DNA of 64,000 nucleotides. Origin: DSWT01 sp035415725. GTDB lineage: Bacteria > Chloroflexota > Anaerolineae > B4-G1 > SLSP01. The stretch's first letter is position 1; every line of letters begins with the position of its first letter. Made by a program: the position numbers and the translations under genes. Under the pieces are notes generated by a model that saw only the letters and a program-made list of their open reading frames with translations, made no database searches and had not been told where the DNA came from. Shown piece by piece: positions 9,112-17,635 of the stretch. The DNA is taken from the NCBI GenBank assembly GCA_035415725.1, contig DAOOGN010000005.1, positions 11,853-75,852 of the forward strand, in the 5' to 3' direction.

Positions 9112-9226
9112 ACAACTCCTCTTTGCTACTGTACAATATAGTCACAAACTCGTTGCATTGTACTACAAAAGTGAAAGAGGGGAATGAGAATGAATACCCC
9201 CACCACTTTCCCATTCTCCCGCCTGC

Positions 9227-10147
9227 TCAACCTCTCGCCAATGCCCCCGCCAGGGCAACCAAATCGGCGGCTCGCCATTGACGGCCACTGCGCAGGGGAA
9301 ATTCACCGTGCAAGGCGGCCTGCCAACGCGGCGGGATGGCCGCCAAACCGTAGGCCGCGCCCGCCAACGCGCCGACCACAGCGCCGGCGGTATCTGCGTC
9401 ACTGCCGAGGTTGACGACGTTGACGACGGCATCCTCGAAAGTGGACGTGGTCAGCAGTCCCCAGACGGCGCTTTCCAACGTGTGGCGTACCCAGCCGCTA
9501 TTGGATAAATCATTGCGTCTCGCGCCGGGCGCGGCTTCGATGGCGACGCGCAGGGGTGGAGGGACATGCGCATCATCCAGCGCCCGCGTGACAGCGGCTT
9601 CCGGCGCCACGCCGTGCAACAGATGGAAAATGGCCGCATTGACGAACGCACTGCCCACGGTGCACTCCGGGTGGGAATGTGTGACCCGGCTTTGCAGCAT
9701 ACTGTCGGCCAACAAACGGCTTAAGTCGTTCCACCAGGCCAGGGCGACCGGCCAACACCGCATCACCGAACCGTTGCCCGCCGCTCCGGCATTGTGCGCC
9801 TGCACGGCAGCGGCGGCAGTTTCCCACGGCTCACCATCGGCGATGCGCCACAACACCGACGCGGTGTGAATTCCAACATCTAAGGGGTGGCTTTCAATCC
9901 ATGTCACGAAACGCTGCGCCAGGTCTGTCGGGTCCAGGGGACGATGAGCGAGCAAACTTTCGGCCAGCGCCAATGCCATCTCCGTGTCGTCGGTGAAACT
10001 CCCCGCAGGGATGCGCCCCGGCAACATCTCGCGCGTCAACCGCTCCAGCGGGCGCGCCGGGCCGAATTCCAGCGGCATCCCTAGCGCGTCACCTACCGCC
10101 GCTCCCACCGCCACACCGGCCAGGCGATTTTGCAATTCATCCTGCAT
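9227..10147 (-). CDS. ADP-ribosylglycohydrolase family protein
   Basis: A 306-residue DraG/ARH-type hydrolase. Such enzymes remove ADP-ribose from proteins or nucleic acids using a binuclear Mg or Mn centre. Metal ligands are recognisable as the Thr-Asp-Asp of SFTDDTEMALA (~51-55) and the Asp-x-Asp-Thr of GSDADTAGAVVGALAG (~253). The N-terminal GVAVGAAVGDALGMPLEFG is also typical. The ATG at 10147 follows ggag on the minus strand. No ADP-ribosyltransferase partner is nearby, so the substrate is open. It is not obviously part of the ole pathway. Confidence 0.87.
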   Translation of the reverse strand: MQDELQNRLAGVAVGAAVGDALGMPLEFGPARPLERLTREMLPGRIPAGSFTDDTEMALALAESLLAHRPLDPTDLAQRFVTWIESHPLDVGIHTASVLWRIADGEPWETAAAAVQAHNAGAAGNGSVMRCWPVALAWWNDLSRLLADSMLQSRVTHSHPECTVGSAFVNAAIFHLLHGVAPEAAVTRALDDAHVPPPLRVAIEAAPGARRNDLSNSGWVRHTLESAVWGLLTTSTFEDAVVNVVNLGSDADTAGAVVGALAGAAYGLAAIPPRWQAALHGEFPLRSGRQWRAADLVALAGALARG

Positions 10148-10208
10148 CTTATCTTCTCCAATCCTTATGAAGGTGAGTTAACGACGTTTCCCCCGTCCTT
10201 CGCCGGGG

Positions 10209-11033
10209 TTAGCGGGTCGATGGGGTGCCGGCCATCGTGATGCCGATCAGAATAAGCAGCCCGCCGATAAGGGCGCCAAACGTGGGCGGTTCATGCAAGA
10301 CGAGCCACGCCAGCAACGTTGAGCCAATAGGTTCCCCCAACACCGCCAACGACACGAAGGTGGCGGAGACGTGGCCGAGCGCCCAGTTGAGCAACGAGTG
10401 TCCGATGACCTGGGGAAAGACGGCCACAAGCACCAACCAGAGCCACACGGACGTCGGATAGCCGCTGAGCGCGACGCCGCTCCACAGCGCGGCTCCCATG
10501 AGGGCCAGGGCCGCCGTCCCATAGACGGGAAAGACATAGCCAAGCAAAGACAGGTGCGCGCGTAACTTCCGTCCGATGAGCATGTAGCCCGCCACGGACA
10601 GTGCGCCGAGCAGCGCCAGCAGGTCGCCGGTGATGGGGTGCGCGCCCTCGCCCGCATCCGCCAGCCCGACGATGAGTGAACCGGCAAGCGCGACGGCCAT
10701 CCCCCTCACCACCGGGCGCGACAGGTGCTCTTTCAAGAAGAAATGCGAGATGGCGCCGACGAACAACGGCGCCGTCGTCACCAGCACTACCGACGCCGCC
10801 ACGCTCGTCAACGCCAGGGAGGTGATCCACGTGTAGAAATGCACGGCGAGCAATAGGCCGGAGGCCACGATCAGGCCCCACTCGCGCCGGGTCAGGGTGC
10901 GCCACTCGGCGCGGCACGTTGTCAGTGCCAACGGCGTCAGGACGGCGGTAGCCAGCGTCAAGCGCCAGGCGGCGACCGCCAGGGAGGTCATACTACCCTG
11001 CGCCAGACGGATAAACGTCGAGGCGGTTGACAA
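10209..11033 (-). CDS. EamA/DMT-family permease (start uncertain)
   Basis: Ten-helix drug/metabolite transporter-type membrane protein; two EamA repeats are visible (first half to ~135, second from GDLLALLGALSVAGYM onward). The given start is a TTG at 11033, but this removes half of the first helix. The same frame runs upstream without a stop to 11100 and encodes PPALGLAIGVAALSTAST, a normal DMT helix 1. No ATG, GTG or TTG occurs there, although caggag sits near 11093. The true start is therefore a rare codon or is hidden by a base error. The substrate is unknown. Confidence 0.8.
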   Translation of the reverse strand: MSTASTFIRLAQGSMTSLAVAAWRLTLATAVLTPLALTTCRAEWRTLTRREWGLIVASGLLLAVHFYTWITSLALTSVAASVVLVTTAPLFVGAISHFFLKEHLSRPVVRGMAVALAGSLIVGLADAGEGAHPITGDLLALLGALSVAGYMLIGRKLRAHLSLLGYVFPVYGTAALALMGAALWSGVALSGYPTSVWLWLVLVAVFPQVIGHSLLNWALGHVSATFVSLAVLGEPIGSTLLAWLVLHEPPTFGALIGGLLILIGITMAGTPSTR

Positions 11034-11114
11034 AGCGGCGACGCCAATCGCCAGCCCGAGGGCAGGGGGAATTTTGGTGGACGTTTTACTCTCCTGGTTT
11101 CAAATAGTTAGTTT

Positions 11115-11204
11115 CAGTAGATCTAATGTTGCTGGGTCTGGGTCGCCAGATTCGGACCGGAATGGGGATCTGACGATCCCCTCGGAGCCATGGGTGATCG
11201 ACTG
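11115..11204 (+). mobile_element. family S palindromic repeat, copy A (90 bp)
   Basis: Ends CAGTAGATC and GATCGACTG form 9-bp terminal inverted repeats with one mismatch. Interior hairpins are built on tcgccaga and ggggatctgacgatcccc. Direct repeats AGTTT flank it at 11110-11114 and 11205-11209. The matching copy B at 33516-33605 is also 90 bp. Confidence 0.7.
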
Positions 11205-11559
11205 AGTTTTTTAATTTTGACCCCGCGGAATCCTGTTAGAGCATCCAGTTGTCGGGTACTGTATTGGCGGGTATTGTAATAGTAGATGTGTAAAACGCAA
11301 AGCATCCCCTTTGATGGTGTCGTAACCCCGAATGGGTGCGAGCGTGAGCAGTTCGAAAAACACCTCAACAAGTTGAGGACTCCCCTGAGGATGCCCTCAC
11401 CGTTGACCTTTTCTCAGAAGCGTCCATTTGTCTCTTTTGCCGGTAAGGCTACAATACCGACTATGCCACGGCCAGACCAGACATGCTCCAACGATCAGGG
11501 AGTATACCATTTTTCTCATTTCTAATGGCTCATTTCTCAGTACCAAAAGGAGGCTGCTT
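11205..11559. other. intergenic region upstream of the aminotransferase
   Basis: No gene is seen. It contains a small perfect hairpin (CCTCAAC/GTTGAGG, 11363-11378) and a possible promoter, TTGTCT at 11428-11433 and TACAAT at 11450-11455 with a 16-base spacer. Its position suits the gene starting at 11560. The promoter is weakly supported. Confidence 0.35.
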
Positions 11560-12714
11560 TTGACTTACGCTTTTGACCGCATTATCGACCGCCGGGCGAC
11601 AGGATGTATAAAATGGCAGGAGTATGGCGACGACGTGCTGCCGATGTGGGTAGCAGATATGGATTTCGCTGCGCCGGAGCCGGTGATCGCCGCGCTGCGG
11701 GCGCGGGTGGAACACGGCATTTTCGGCTACGAGGGTTACCCAACAGCGTTGGTAGAGGCGATTATCGCACGCCTGCAACAGCTTTATGGCTGGACGGTCG
11801 CGCCGGAGGCGATCCTTTTTCTGCCCGGCGTGGTGACGGCCTTCAACCTGGCGGCGCAGGCGTTTCTCACCGCAGGCGACGGGTTGCTCATCCAAACGCC
11901 GGTTTATCCGCCGTTCTTCGGCGCCGCCGGGACGGCCGACGCGACGACGCAGACGATGGAGTTGACCCGTGACGCCACCGGGCGCTACAGCGTGGATGAC
12001 GATCTCTTCGCGCGCACCATCACCGACCGCACGCGGATGTTCCTGCTGTGCAATCCGCATAACCCCGTCGGGCGCGTCTTCCGTGAAGATGAGCTGGCGC
12101 GCATGGCCGAATTGTGCCTGCGTCACCATCTGCTCATCTGTGCGGACGAAATCCACTGCGATCTGCTCTTCAACGGCTATCGGCATACCCCCATAGCCGC
12201 GCTCGCGCCGGAGGTTGCTGCCCGCACGATCACGTTGATGGCGCCGAGCAAGACATTCAACATCGCCGGACTGCATTGCTCGTTTGCTGTGATTCCCGAT
12301 GCGGAATTGCGCCAGCGCTACCAGGCCGCCCGCCGGGGGATTGTGGACTCTGTCCATGGGCTCGGTTACACGGCAGCGCTGGCGGCCTATCAGGAAGGAC
12401 AGCCGTGGCTTGAGGCGCTATTGCGTTATCTGGAGGCAAACCGGGATTTTGTCAGCGCGTTCGTGCGACAACACATGCCGGGCATCGCTGTCGCGCCGCC
12501 GGAGGGGACATATCTGGCGTGGTTGGACTGTCGCGCCGCTGGCATCCCCGGCAACGCGCACGACTTCTTCCTGCACCAGGCCCGCGTCGCGGTGAATGAC
12601 GGCGCGACCTTCGGCCCAGGAGGCACGGGCTTTGTGCGGCTGAATTTTGGCTGCCCACGAGTGTTATTGGAAGAAGGCCTGGAGCGGATGCGCACGGCAC
12701 TCAACCGGCTTTGA
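11560..12714 (+). CDS. PatB/MalY-type aminotransferase, putative cystathionine beta-lyase
   Basis: PLP-dependent fold-type I enzyme of 384 residues. The family cleaves C-S bonds of cystathionine or cysteine conjugates. Typical early residues are the DVLPMWVADMDFAAPEPV block. The PLP site shows CNPHNPVGR, CADEIHCDLL and the lysine in MAPSKTFNIAGLHCSF; the carboxylate-binding Arg lies in FVRLNFGCPR. The start is taken as TTG at 11560 because aaggagg lies at 11547-11553; the reading frame is open upstream to 11428, but that extension has no homologous-looking content. The stop is immediately followed by a minisatellite. Confidence 0.85.
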   Translation: MTYAFDRIIDRRATGCIKWQEYGDDVLPMWVADMDFAAPEPVIAALRARVEHGIFGYEGYPTALVEAIIARLQQLYGWTVAPEAILFLPGVVTAFNLAAQAFLTAGDGLLIQTPVYPPFFGAAGTADATTQTMELTRDATGRYSVDDDLFARTITDRTRMFLLCNPHNPVGRVFREDELARMAELCLRHHLLICADEIHCDLLFNGYRHTPIAALAPEVAARTITLMAPSKTFNIAGLHCSFAVIPDAELRQRYQAARRGIVDSVHGLGYTAALAAYQEGQPWLEALLRYLEANRDFVSAFVRQHMPGIAVAPPEGTYLAWLDCRAAGIPGNAHDFFLHQARVAVNDGATFGPGGTGFVRLNFGCPRVLLEEGLERMRTALNRL

Positions 12715-12720
12715 GAGGCG

Positions 12721-12972
12721 GAAGCGACTAAAGCGACAGAAGCGACAGAAGCGACTAAAGCGACAGAAGCGACAGAAGCGACTGAAGCGACAGAAGCGAC
12801 TAAAGCGACAGAAGCGACTGAAGCGACAGAAGCGACTGAAGCGACTAAAGCGACTAAAGCGACAGAAGCGACTGAAGCGACTGAAGCGACTGAAGCGACA
12901 GAAGCGACTAAAGCGACTGAAGCGACAGAAGCGACTAAAGCGACAGAAGCGACTAAAGCGACAGAAGCGACT
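12721..12972 (+). repeat. 9-bp minisatellite, 28 units
   Basis: Twenty-eight head-to-tail units of (G/A)AAGCGAC(A/T), with no phase slips across 252 bases. It starts six bases after the aminotransferase stop and ends in a small palindrome (gcgactaaagtcgc, to 12980). Two reading frames are open through it, giving Lys-Arg-rich or Glu-Ala-Thr/Lys-Ala-Thr repeats, but neither has a start site or codon pattern suggesting a gene. Confidence 0.95.
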
Positions 12973-13112
12973 AAAGTCGCTACTACTGCACTCTACTAGG
13001 GGACAAGCATTTGCGTCTCACCTGCGTTATGATAGAATGGGATATAAGATTTATCTATTTTTTCCGGCGCTGGTGCGGGCGGTAAACGACGCTTAAATGT
13101 GCAGGAGGCAGG

Positions 13113-14558
13113 GTGATCGCTAAACGGAGGCAGAAGCATCTCCAGGGTCGCATACCCTTATTGCTGATTCTGGCCGTCGGGGTATTGCTTTACGAAGTTT
13201 GGATTTTTGTCGTGTATCAGCGCATCCCCAGCGATCAAACCGGCGTTTTCTTCGGTCCACAGCCGGTGGTCGAACAATCTTTTCCCAACTCGCCGCTTCA
13301 TACCGGCGATATCATCCTCAAGATCGGCGATCTGGACGTCAACACTAACCTCCTGACGCCGTTCTACTGGCTGCGGGAGTACGCCAAACATCCTGCCGAC
13401 GGCACCGTATATACCATCCGGCGCGCCGGAGAGGAACAGCAGGTTTTCGTACCCTGGACAAAGTACCGGGCCTTACCTTTATTGTGGCGGGGCGGCGCAC
13501 TATGGCTGATAGGGCTGGTCATGAATGTCGTGGCGCTGATCCTCATCACCAGCAAAGGGCGCGATCTGGTGACATACCTGATCAGTCTCAGCTTCATGAT
13601 GGGCGGACTGAACCAGATCAACAACCTGATCCGCACTGCCAGCGCCAACATGGCCCTGGCGTGGGGATGGTTTTTCATTCCTATCGACGCCATTTCTGTG
13701 TGGTTGACGTTTAGCTTGCTGCTCCATGCACTGCTGCTCTTCCCAGAGGTGAAAACGCCGCTGCGCCGTTTCCCCTGGCTGCCGTGGGTTATCCACTTGA
13801 TGACGCCGGTTATCTCGCTGAGCGCCGGCTTGCTCTTTGGAGGCAACACGCTGCTGGGCCGCCGCAATATGCTGTTCACGGTCGCCAACCCACTGATGAT
13901 CCTACAATTGGGGCTGGGCGTGATAGCCCTCACTCACACCTACTTTACCAGCCATCGGCCGGGGGTCCGCAATCAAATCCGCTGGCTTATTTTGGGGCTG
14001 ATTTTAGCCTTAACTCCCTGGATATTGTTTTACACGCTGCCCGCGCTGTTGTTTAATAAAACCTGGTTGCCGCTTTCTATCATCAACCTGCCCCTCATCT
14101 TAATCCCGATTTCGTTCATGGTCTCCATTTTCCGTTTTGGGTTGATGGACGTGGATCGCTTCATGAACCGGACCCTGGTTTATATCTTATTGGGAAGCGC
14201 GTTAATTGTGCTGTATTCGCTGGTGCTCCTGATCACCCGCGATATCCTTCCTCCGCTCAACGGACAACCCAACTATTTGTTGGCCGGGGGCATCGCTACC
14301 CTTGTGCTTTTCGCCATTTTCAACCCCCTGCGAATTTACATCCAGCATGCTGTCAATCGCACGTTCTTCAAAGAGCAGCTCGATGTCAACAAAATCTTGC
14401 GGGAAGTGGGGCAGCAATTATCCACTGCTGTACTGCAAGATGATGTGTATACTCTGCTCACTCACGACATCTCCCAACGGCTGGGGCTGACTTCTGCGCG
14501 CATTTTGTTGCCGGACAAGGGGGGGGCGCGTTTATGCCGATCACGAAAACAGTGTTGA
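13113..14558 (+). CDS. membrane sensor histidine kinase, N-terminal part (frameshifted)
   Basis: N-terminal 481 residues of a sensor kinase. A first helix (~10-28) is followed by a PDZ-like segment (GVFFGPQ to TIRRAGEEQ, ~40-110). About seven further helices run from ~120 to ~420, and then the beginning of a GAF domain that stops at TSARILLPDK. The frame then runs into an out-of-frame tail and a stop at 14556-14558. The downstream reading frame at 14560 continues the same GAF domain. Removing one G from the G8 run at 14519-14526 joins the two into one protein of about 1,010 residues. The start GTG at 13113 has aggagg at 13103-13108. Confidence 0.8.
   Translation: MIAKRRQKHLQGRIPLLLILAVGVLLYEVWIFVVYQRIPSDQTGVFFGPQPVVEQSFPNSPLHTGDIILKIGDLDVNTNLLTPFYWLREYAKHPADGTVYTIRRAGEEQQVFVPWTKYRALPLLWRGGALWLIGLVMNVVALILITSKGRDLVTYLISLSFMMGGLNQINNLIRTASANMALAWGWFFIPIDAISVWLTFSLLLHALLLFPEVKTPLRRFPWLPWVIHLMTPVISLSAGLLFGGNTLLGRRNMLFTVANPLMILQLGLGVIALTHTYFTSHRPGVRNQIRWLILGLILALTPWILFYTLPALLFNKTWLPLSIINLPLILIPISFMVSIFRFGLMDVDRFMNRTLVYILLGSALIVLYSLVLLITRDILPPLNGQPNYLLAGGIATLVLFAIFNPLRIYIQHAVNRTFFKEQLDVNKILREVGQQLSTAVLQDDVYTLLTHDISQRLGLTSARILLPDKGGARLCRSRKQC
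14519..14526 (+). other. G8 homopolymer at the frameshift point
   Basis: A run of eight G in the GAF coding sequence. With seven G the frame reads KGGRVYADHENSVEVAADSP and continues directly into the downstream kinase half. This is either a sequencing/assembly error or a slippage-prone on/off switch. Confidence 0.8.
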
Positions 14559-14559
14559 G

Positions 14560-16146
14560 GTGGCTGCCGACTCACCGCTCATTCCGTGGCTGCGCGAACA
14601 CCGCGACCCGCTGATTTTGCACCAACGGCAGCGCTTGCCGCAAGCTATCAGCGTCGCGGTTGAGCCGCTCGTGGCGGCGGGGGGAGAGGTATGCTTATCC
14701 CTGATGCAGCGCAACAATCTGTTAGGCATCTACCTGTTCGGCGTCAAAAGTTCGGGTAACCTGTTCAACCGCGAAGAGGTCAACGACCTGGTCCTGCTGG
14801 GACAACAAGCCGCGGCAGCGATCCACAATGCGCAACTCTACGAGGCATTGCAGGAATATAATCGTTCGTTGGAAGCGCATGTGGCGGCGCGAACAGCCGA
14901 ACTTCAAGCTGAACGCAATCGCCTGAACACCATCATTCAAAACATCACCGATGGTCTTGTCGTGACCGATTCCAAAGGAAAGATCGCGCTGGTCAATGCT
15001 GCTTTTTGCGCTATTGTCAACATGCCCGGCGACCAGATTCTCGGCCAACCCCTGGCGACCGTGTTCCCTTCCACTACTCTCAGCCGGCTCATCAACATCG
15101 CTTCTGCCTATCCCGGCCAGCCGCAAACAGAAACGATAGTAGGGAACGCCGTTGACGGCGGGATGTACGATACATACAGAATTTACAAAGCTTCGGCATG
15201 TGCGATGATACCTCGCTCCTTAGCGGACATAGCCAGTGGTGTCGGCGGACCGGGCACGGGCGGGGTCGTTACCATCGTGCAAGACATCACCCACGAGCAA
15301 GAAGTGGATCGCATGAAGACCGACTTTATCTCGATGGTCTCCCATGAGCTGCGTACCCCGCTCACCTCAGTATTGGGTTTCACCAAGCTGATTCAGCGAC
15401 TCTTCAACCAGGAGTTAGCGCCACGGATTGCCACGACCGACCAACGTGGACGTTGGGCCATCGAACGGGTGAATGACGACCTGAGCATCATCACCAACGA
15501 AGGGGATCGACTCACCCGCCTGATCGACGACGTACTCGATATCACGAAAATGGAGTCGGGGAAGATGGAATGGACGATGAGCGCTGTGCCCTTCCAGGAA
15601 ATCATCGACGCCGCCGTTGGTGCGCTCAGGGCCTCCGCCATCCAGAAAAATATCCCGGTGTTGGTCGAGACCCAGGACCTGCCTCCCACAGTGCTCGTCG
15701 ACCGCGATCGTATGGTGCAGGTGATGACGAATTTACTCGCCAATGCGTTGAAATTTACCCCTGCAGGGCAAATCACCATCCGCGCGCAATGTGTCGATGG
15801 GTTGAGCGATCAGACGCCGCCGGTCCTGCAAAGCCTGCAAATCCCACTAACGGATAGGGCATGGCTGTGGGTCAGCGTTCAGGATACCGGTGTGGGCATC
15901 CCGGTGGAGAAACTGTCGCAGGTTTTTGAAAAATTCAAGCAAATTCGGAATTCACTCAGTCCGCAGGCTCAGGGAACGGGATTGGGACTGTCGATATGTC
16001 GTGAGATTATCAGACAGCACCAGGGGGATATCTGGGTGGAAAGTAAAGTCGGCGTCGGCAGCACCTTCAGTTTCGTGATTCCCTTGCAAGAACGCACTTC
16101 CTCGCAAACTGAGATAGACACTTCTCCAACCGCCATGCCTCTATAA
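14560..16146 (+). CDS. sensor histidine kinase, C-terminal part (GAF-PAS-HisKA-HATPase)
   Basis: Completes the protein begun at 13113. Order: remainder of GAF (~1-105), a coiled linker (YEALQEYNRSLEAHVAART), a PAS domain (~125-235), the HisKA dimerisation helix with the phosphorylated His in FISMVSHELRTPL (~264), and an HATPase_c domain. The HATPase domain has the N box (NLLANALKFTP), G1 box (DTGVGIP) and G2 box (GTGLGLSI). The GTG at 14560 is not a good independent start and has no ribosome binding site, which supports a single broken gene. No cognate receiver is fused; the next gene is another kinase. Confidence 0.82.
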   Translation: MAADSPLIPWLREHRDPLILHQRQRLPQAISVAVEPLVAAGGEVCLSLMQRNNLLGIYLFGVKSSGNLFNREEVNDLVLLGQQAAAAIHNAQLYEALQEYNRSLEAHVAARTAELQAERNRLNTIIQNITDGLVVTDSKGKIALVNAAFCAIVNMPGDQILGQPLATVFPSTTLSRLINIASAYPGQPQTETIVGNAVDGGMYDTYRIYKASACAMIPRSLADIASGVGGPGTGGVVTIVQDITHEQEVDRMKTDFISMVSHELRTPLTSVLGFTKLIQRLFNQELAPRIATTDQRGRWAIERVNDDLSIITNEGDRLTRLIDDVLDITKMESGKMEWTMSAVPFQEIIDAAVGALRASAIQKNIPVLVETQDLPPTVLVDRDRMVQVMTNLLANALKFTPAGQITIRAQCVDGLSDQTPPVLQSLQIPLTDRAWLWVSVQDTGVGIPVEKLSQVFEKFKQIRNSLSPQAQGTGLGLSICREIIRQHQGDIWVESKVGVGSTFSFVIPLQERTSSQTEIDTSPTAMPL

Positions 16147-16206
16147 AGGGCGTCTTAGTGACGTACCGGACCGCTGCATCCGGCTGACAATAACAGGAGT
16201 CAATAG

Positions 16207-17481
16207 ATGGATGCCGAGATCATCAATCAAACACCCCCTGATCCGCAACACCTGGCACAAACAGTGGCACGGCTGGAGCGCATGGTCGCCGTCGGCCAGA
16301 TGCTCAACTCCACGCTGGATTTATCGCCATTGCTGGGGGCCATCATTTACACCGCCGCCGAGCTGGTCGGCACCCAGGCAGCTTCGATCCTGTTGATCGA
16401 TGAACGCACCGGCGAATTGTTTTTCGCTGCCTCCACCGGATCAAGCCGTGAGGAATTGCGCCAGATCAAGGTGCCCGTGGTGGGCAGTATCGCCGGGACG
16501 ATCTACACCACAGGAGAACCGCTCATTGTCGAAGATGCCAGCAGCGATTCGCGTCACTACAGCGGTGTGGATCAGAGCCTCAGCTTTCAGACGCGCTCGC
16601 TGTTGGGTGTGCCCTTGCGGGTCCACACGCATTGCATCGGCGTGCTGGAGGCCGTCAACAAACTCAATGATGACAAGTTTAACGCGGATGATATTCGCAC
16701 CCTTTCGACACTGGCTTCTTACTCTGCCATCGCTATCGAGAATGCACGCCTGGTCGCCAGTTTACGTGAAGCCAACCATCGTCTCGCCGAGCTTGACCGG
16801 CTCAAGACCAACTTCATCAGTATCGCTTCGCATGAACTGCGCACCCCTTTGATGATTGTCCAGGGATTCGCCGGTTTCTTGCGCGAGCAGGCCAGTGACA
16901 AGATGACGGACGACCTGGATATGGTCCTGCGCGGCGCGAGCAAACTGCAAGCCGTCATCGACCAAATGACCAACTTGAATTTCCTGGAATCCGGCTGTTC
17001 AGAGTTGAAACAAGAGACATTCGTCGTGCAAGAGTTGATTGAAGAGATAAAAGAGGAATGGCAGCCATTGGCGGCGGCAAAACGACAGAGCCTGTGTATC
17101 CGTATACCTCCCACCCCCATCCTGATCCACGGTGATCGTGACAAAATCCATCTGGCCCTGAGCAACCTGCTTAACAACGCTGTCAAGTTTACCCCGGAGA
17201 ATGGTCATATCGAGCTGCATGTCATCCTGCACACCGGGCGGGTGGAAATTGCCGTTGTGGACGATGGCATTGGCATTCCCCAGTGCGAATTGACGCGCAT
17301 CTTCGAACGTTTCTATCAGGTTGAAGACCATCTGACCCGCCACTATGGAGGCTTGGGATTGGGGCTTTGCATCGCCAAGGAAGTCATCGAACACCATGGT
17401 GGCCGTATCTGGGCAGAGAGCAACGCCGGGCAGGGCAGTTGCTTTCGCCTTGTCCTCCCTATGCTCTTCGAAAACCCGTAG
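16207..17481 (+). CDS. GAF-domain sensor histidine kinase
   Basis: Cytoplasmic kinase of 424 residues without membrane segments. A GAF domain spans ~30-185 (ILLIDERTGELFFAAS ... FNADDIRTLSTLASYSAIAIENA). The HisKA His is in FISIASHELRTPL (~214). The HATPase domain has NLLNNAVKFTP, DDGIGIP and GLGLGLCIAKEVI. The ATG at 16207 follows caggag. It lies 60 bases after the frameshifted kinase in the same direction, so the two are probably co-transcribed. No response regulator is encoded next to them; a partner must lie elsewhere. Confidence 0.88.
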   Translation: MDAEIINQTPPDPQHLAQTVARLERMVAVGQMLNSTLDLSPLLGAIIYTAAELVGTQAASILLIDERTGELFFAASTGSSREELRQIKVPVVGSIAGTIYTTGEPLIVEDASSDSRHYSGVDQSLSFQTRSLLGVPLRVHTHCIGVLEAVNKLNDDKFNADDIRTLSTLASYSAIAIENARLVASLREANHRLAELDRLKTNFISIASHELRTPLMIVQGFAGFLREQASDKMTDDLDMVLRGASKLQAVIDQMTNLNFLESGCSELKQETFVVQELIEEIKEEWQPLAAAKRQSLCIRIPPTPILIHGDRDKIHLALSNLLNNAVKFTPENGHIELHVILHTGRVEIAVVDDGIGIPQCELTRIFERFYQVEDHLTRHYGGLGLGLCIAKEVIEHHGGRIWAESNAGQGSCFRLVLPMLFENP

Positions 17482-17520
17482 CGGCCCGTCAAGGGAAATT
17501 TCTTCGTTTTCTCCGGGCGT

Positions 17521-17543
17521 AGGGCGAATTGCCAATTCGCCCT
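17521..17543. repeat. short palindrome AGGGCGAATTG-C-CAATTCGCCCT
   Basis: Perfect 11-bp arms around one base, 40 bases after the kinase stop. A less perfect relative occurs at 34838-34860. It may work as a terminator-like hairpin or be a small dispersed palindromic repeat. Confidence 0.6.
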
Positions 17544-17635
17544 CCAAAATGAAGGATGCGGCTCAACCGCGAATCACGCGAATTGTCGAGAAAGATTTGC
17601 GTCGATGAGCGATTTATGGACCGAGGAGGCATAGC

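Noticed and set aside
12647..13096. Long Lys/Arg-rich reading frame (KRQKRLKRQ repeats)
   Set aside because: It is the translation of the 9-bp minisatellite in one frame and overlaps the end of the aminotransferase; no ribosome site or non-repetitive domain supports a gene.
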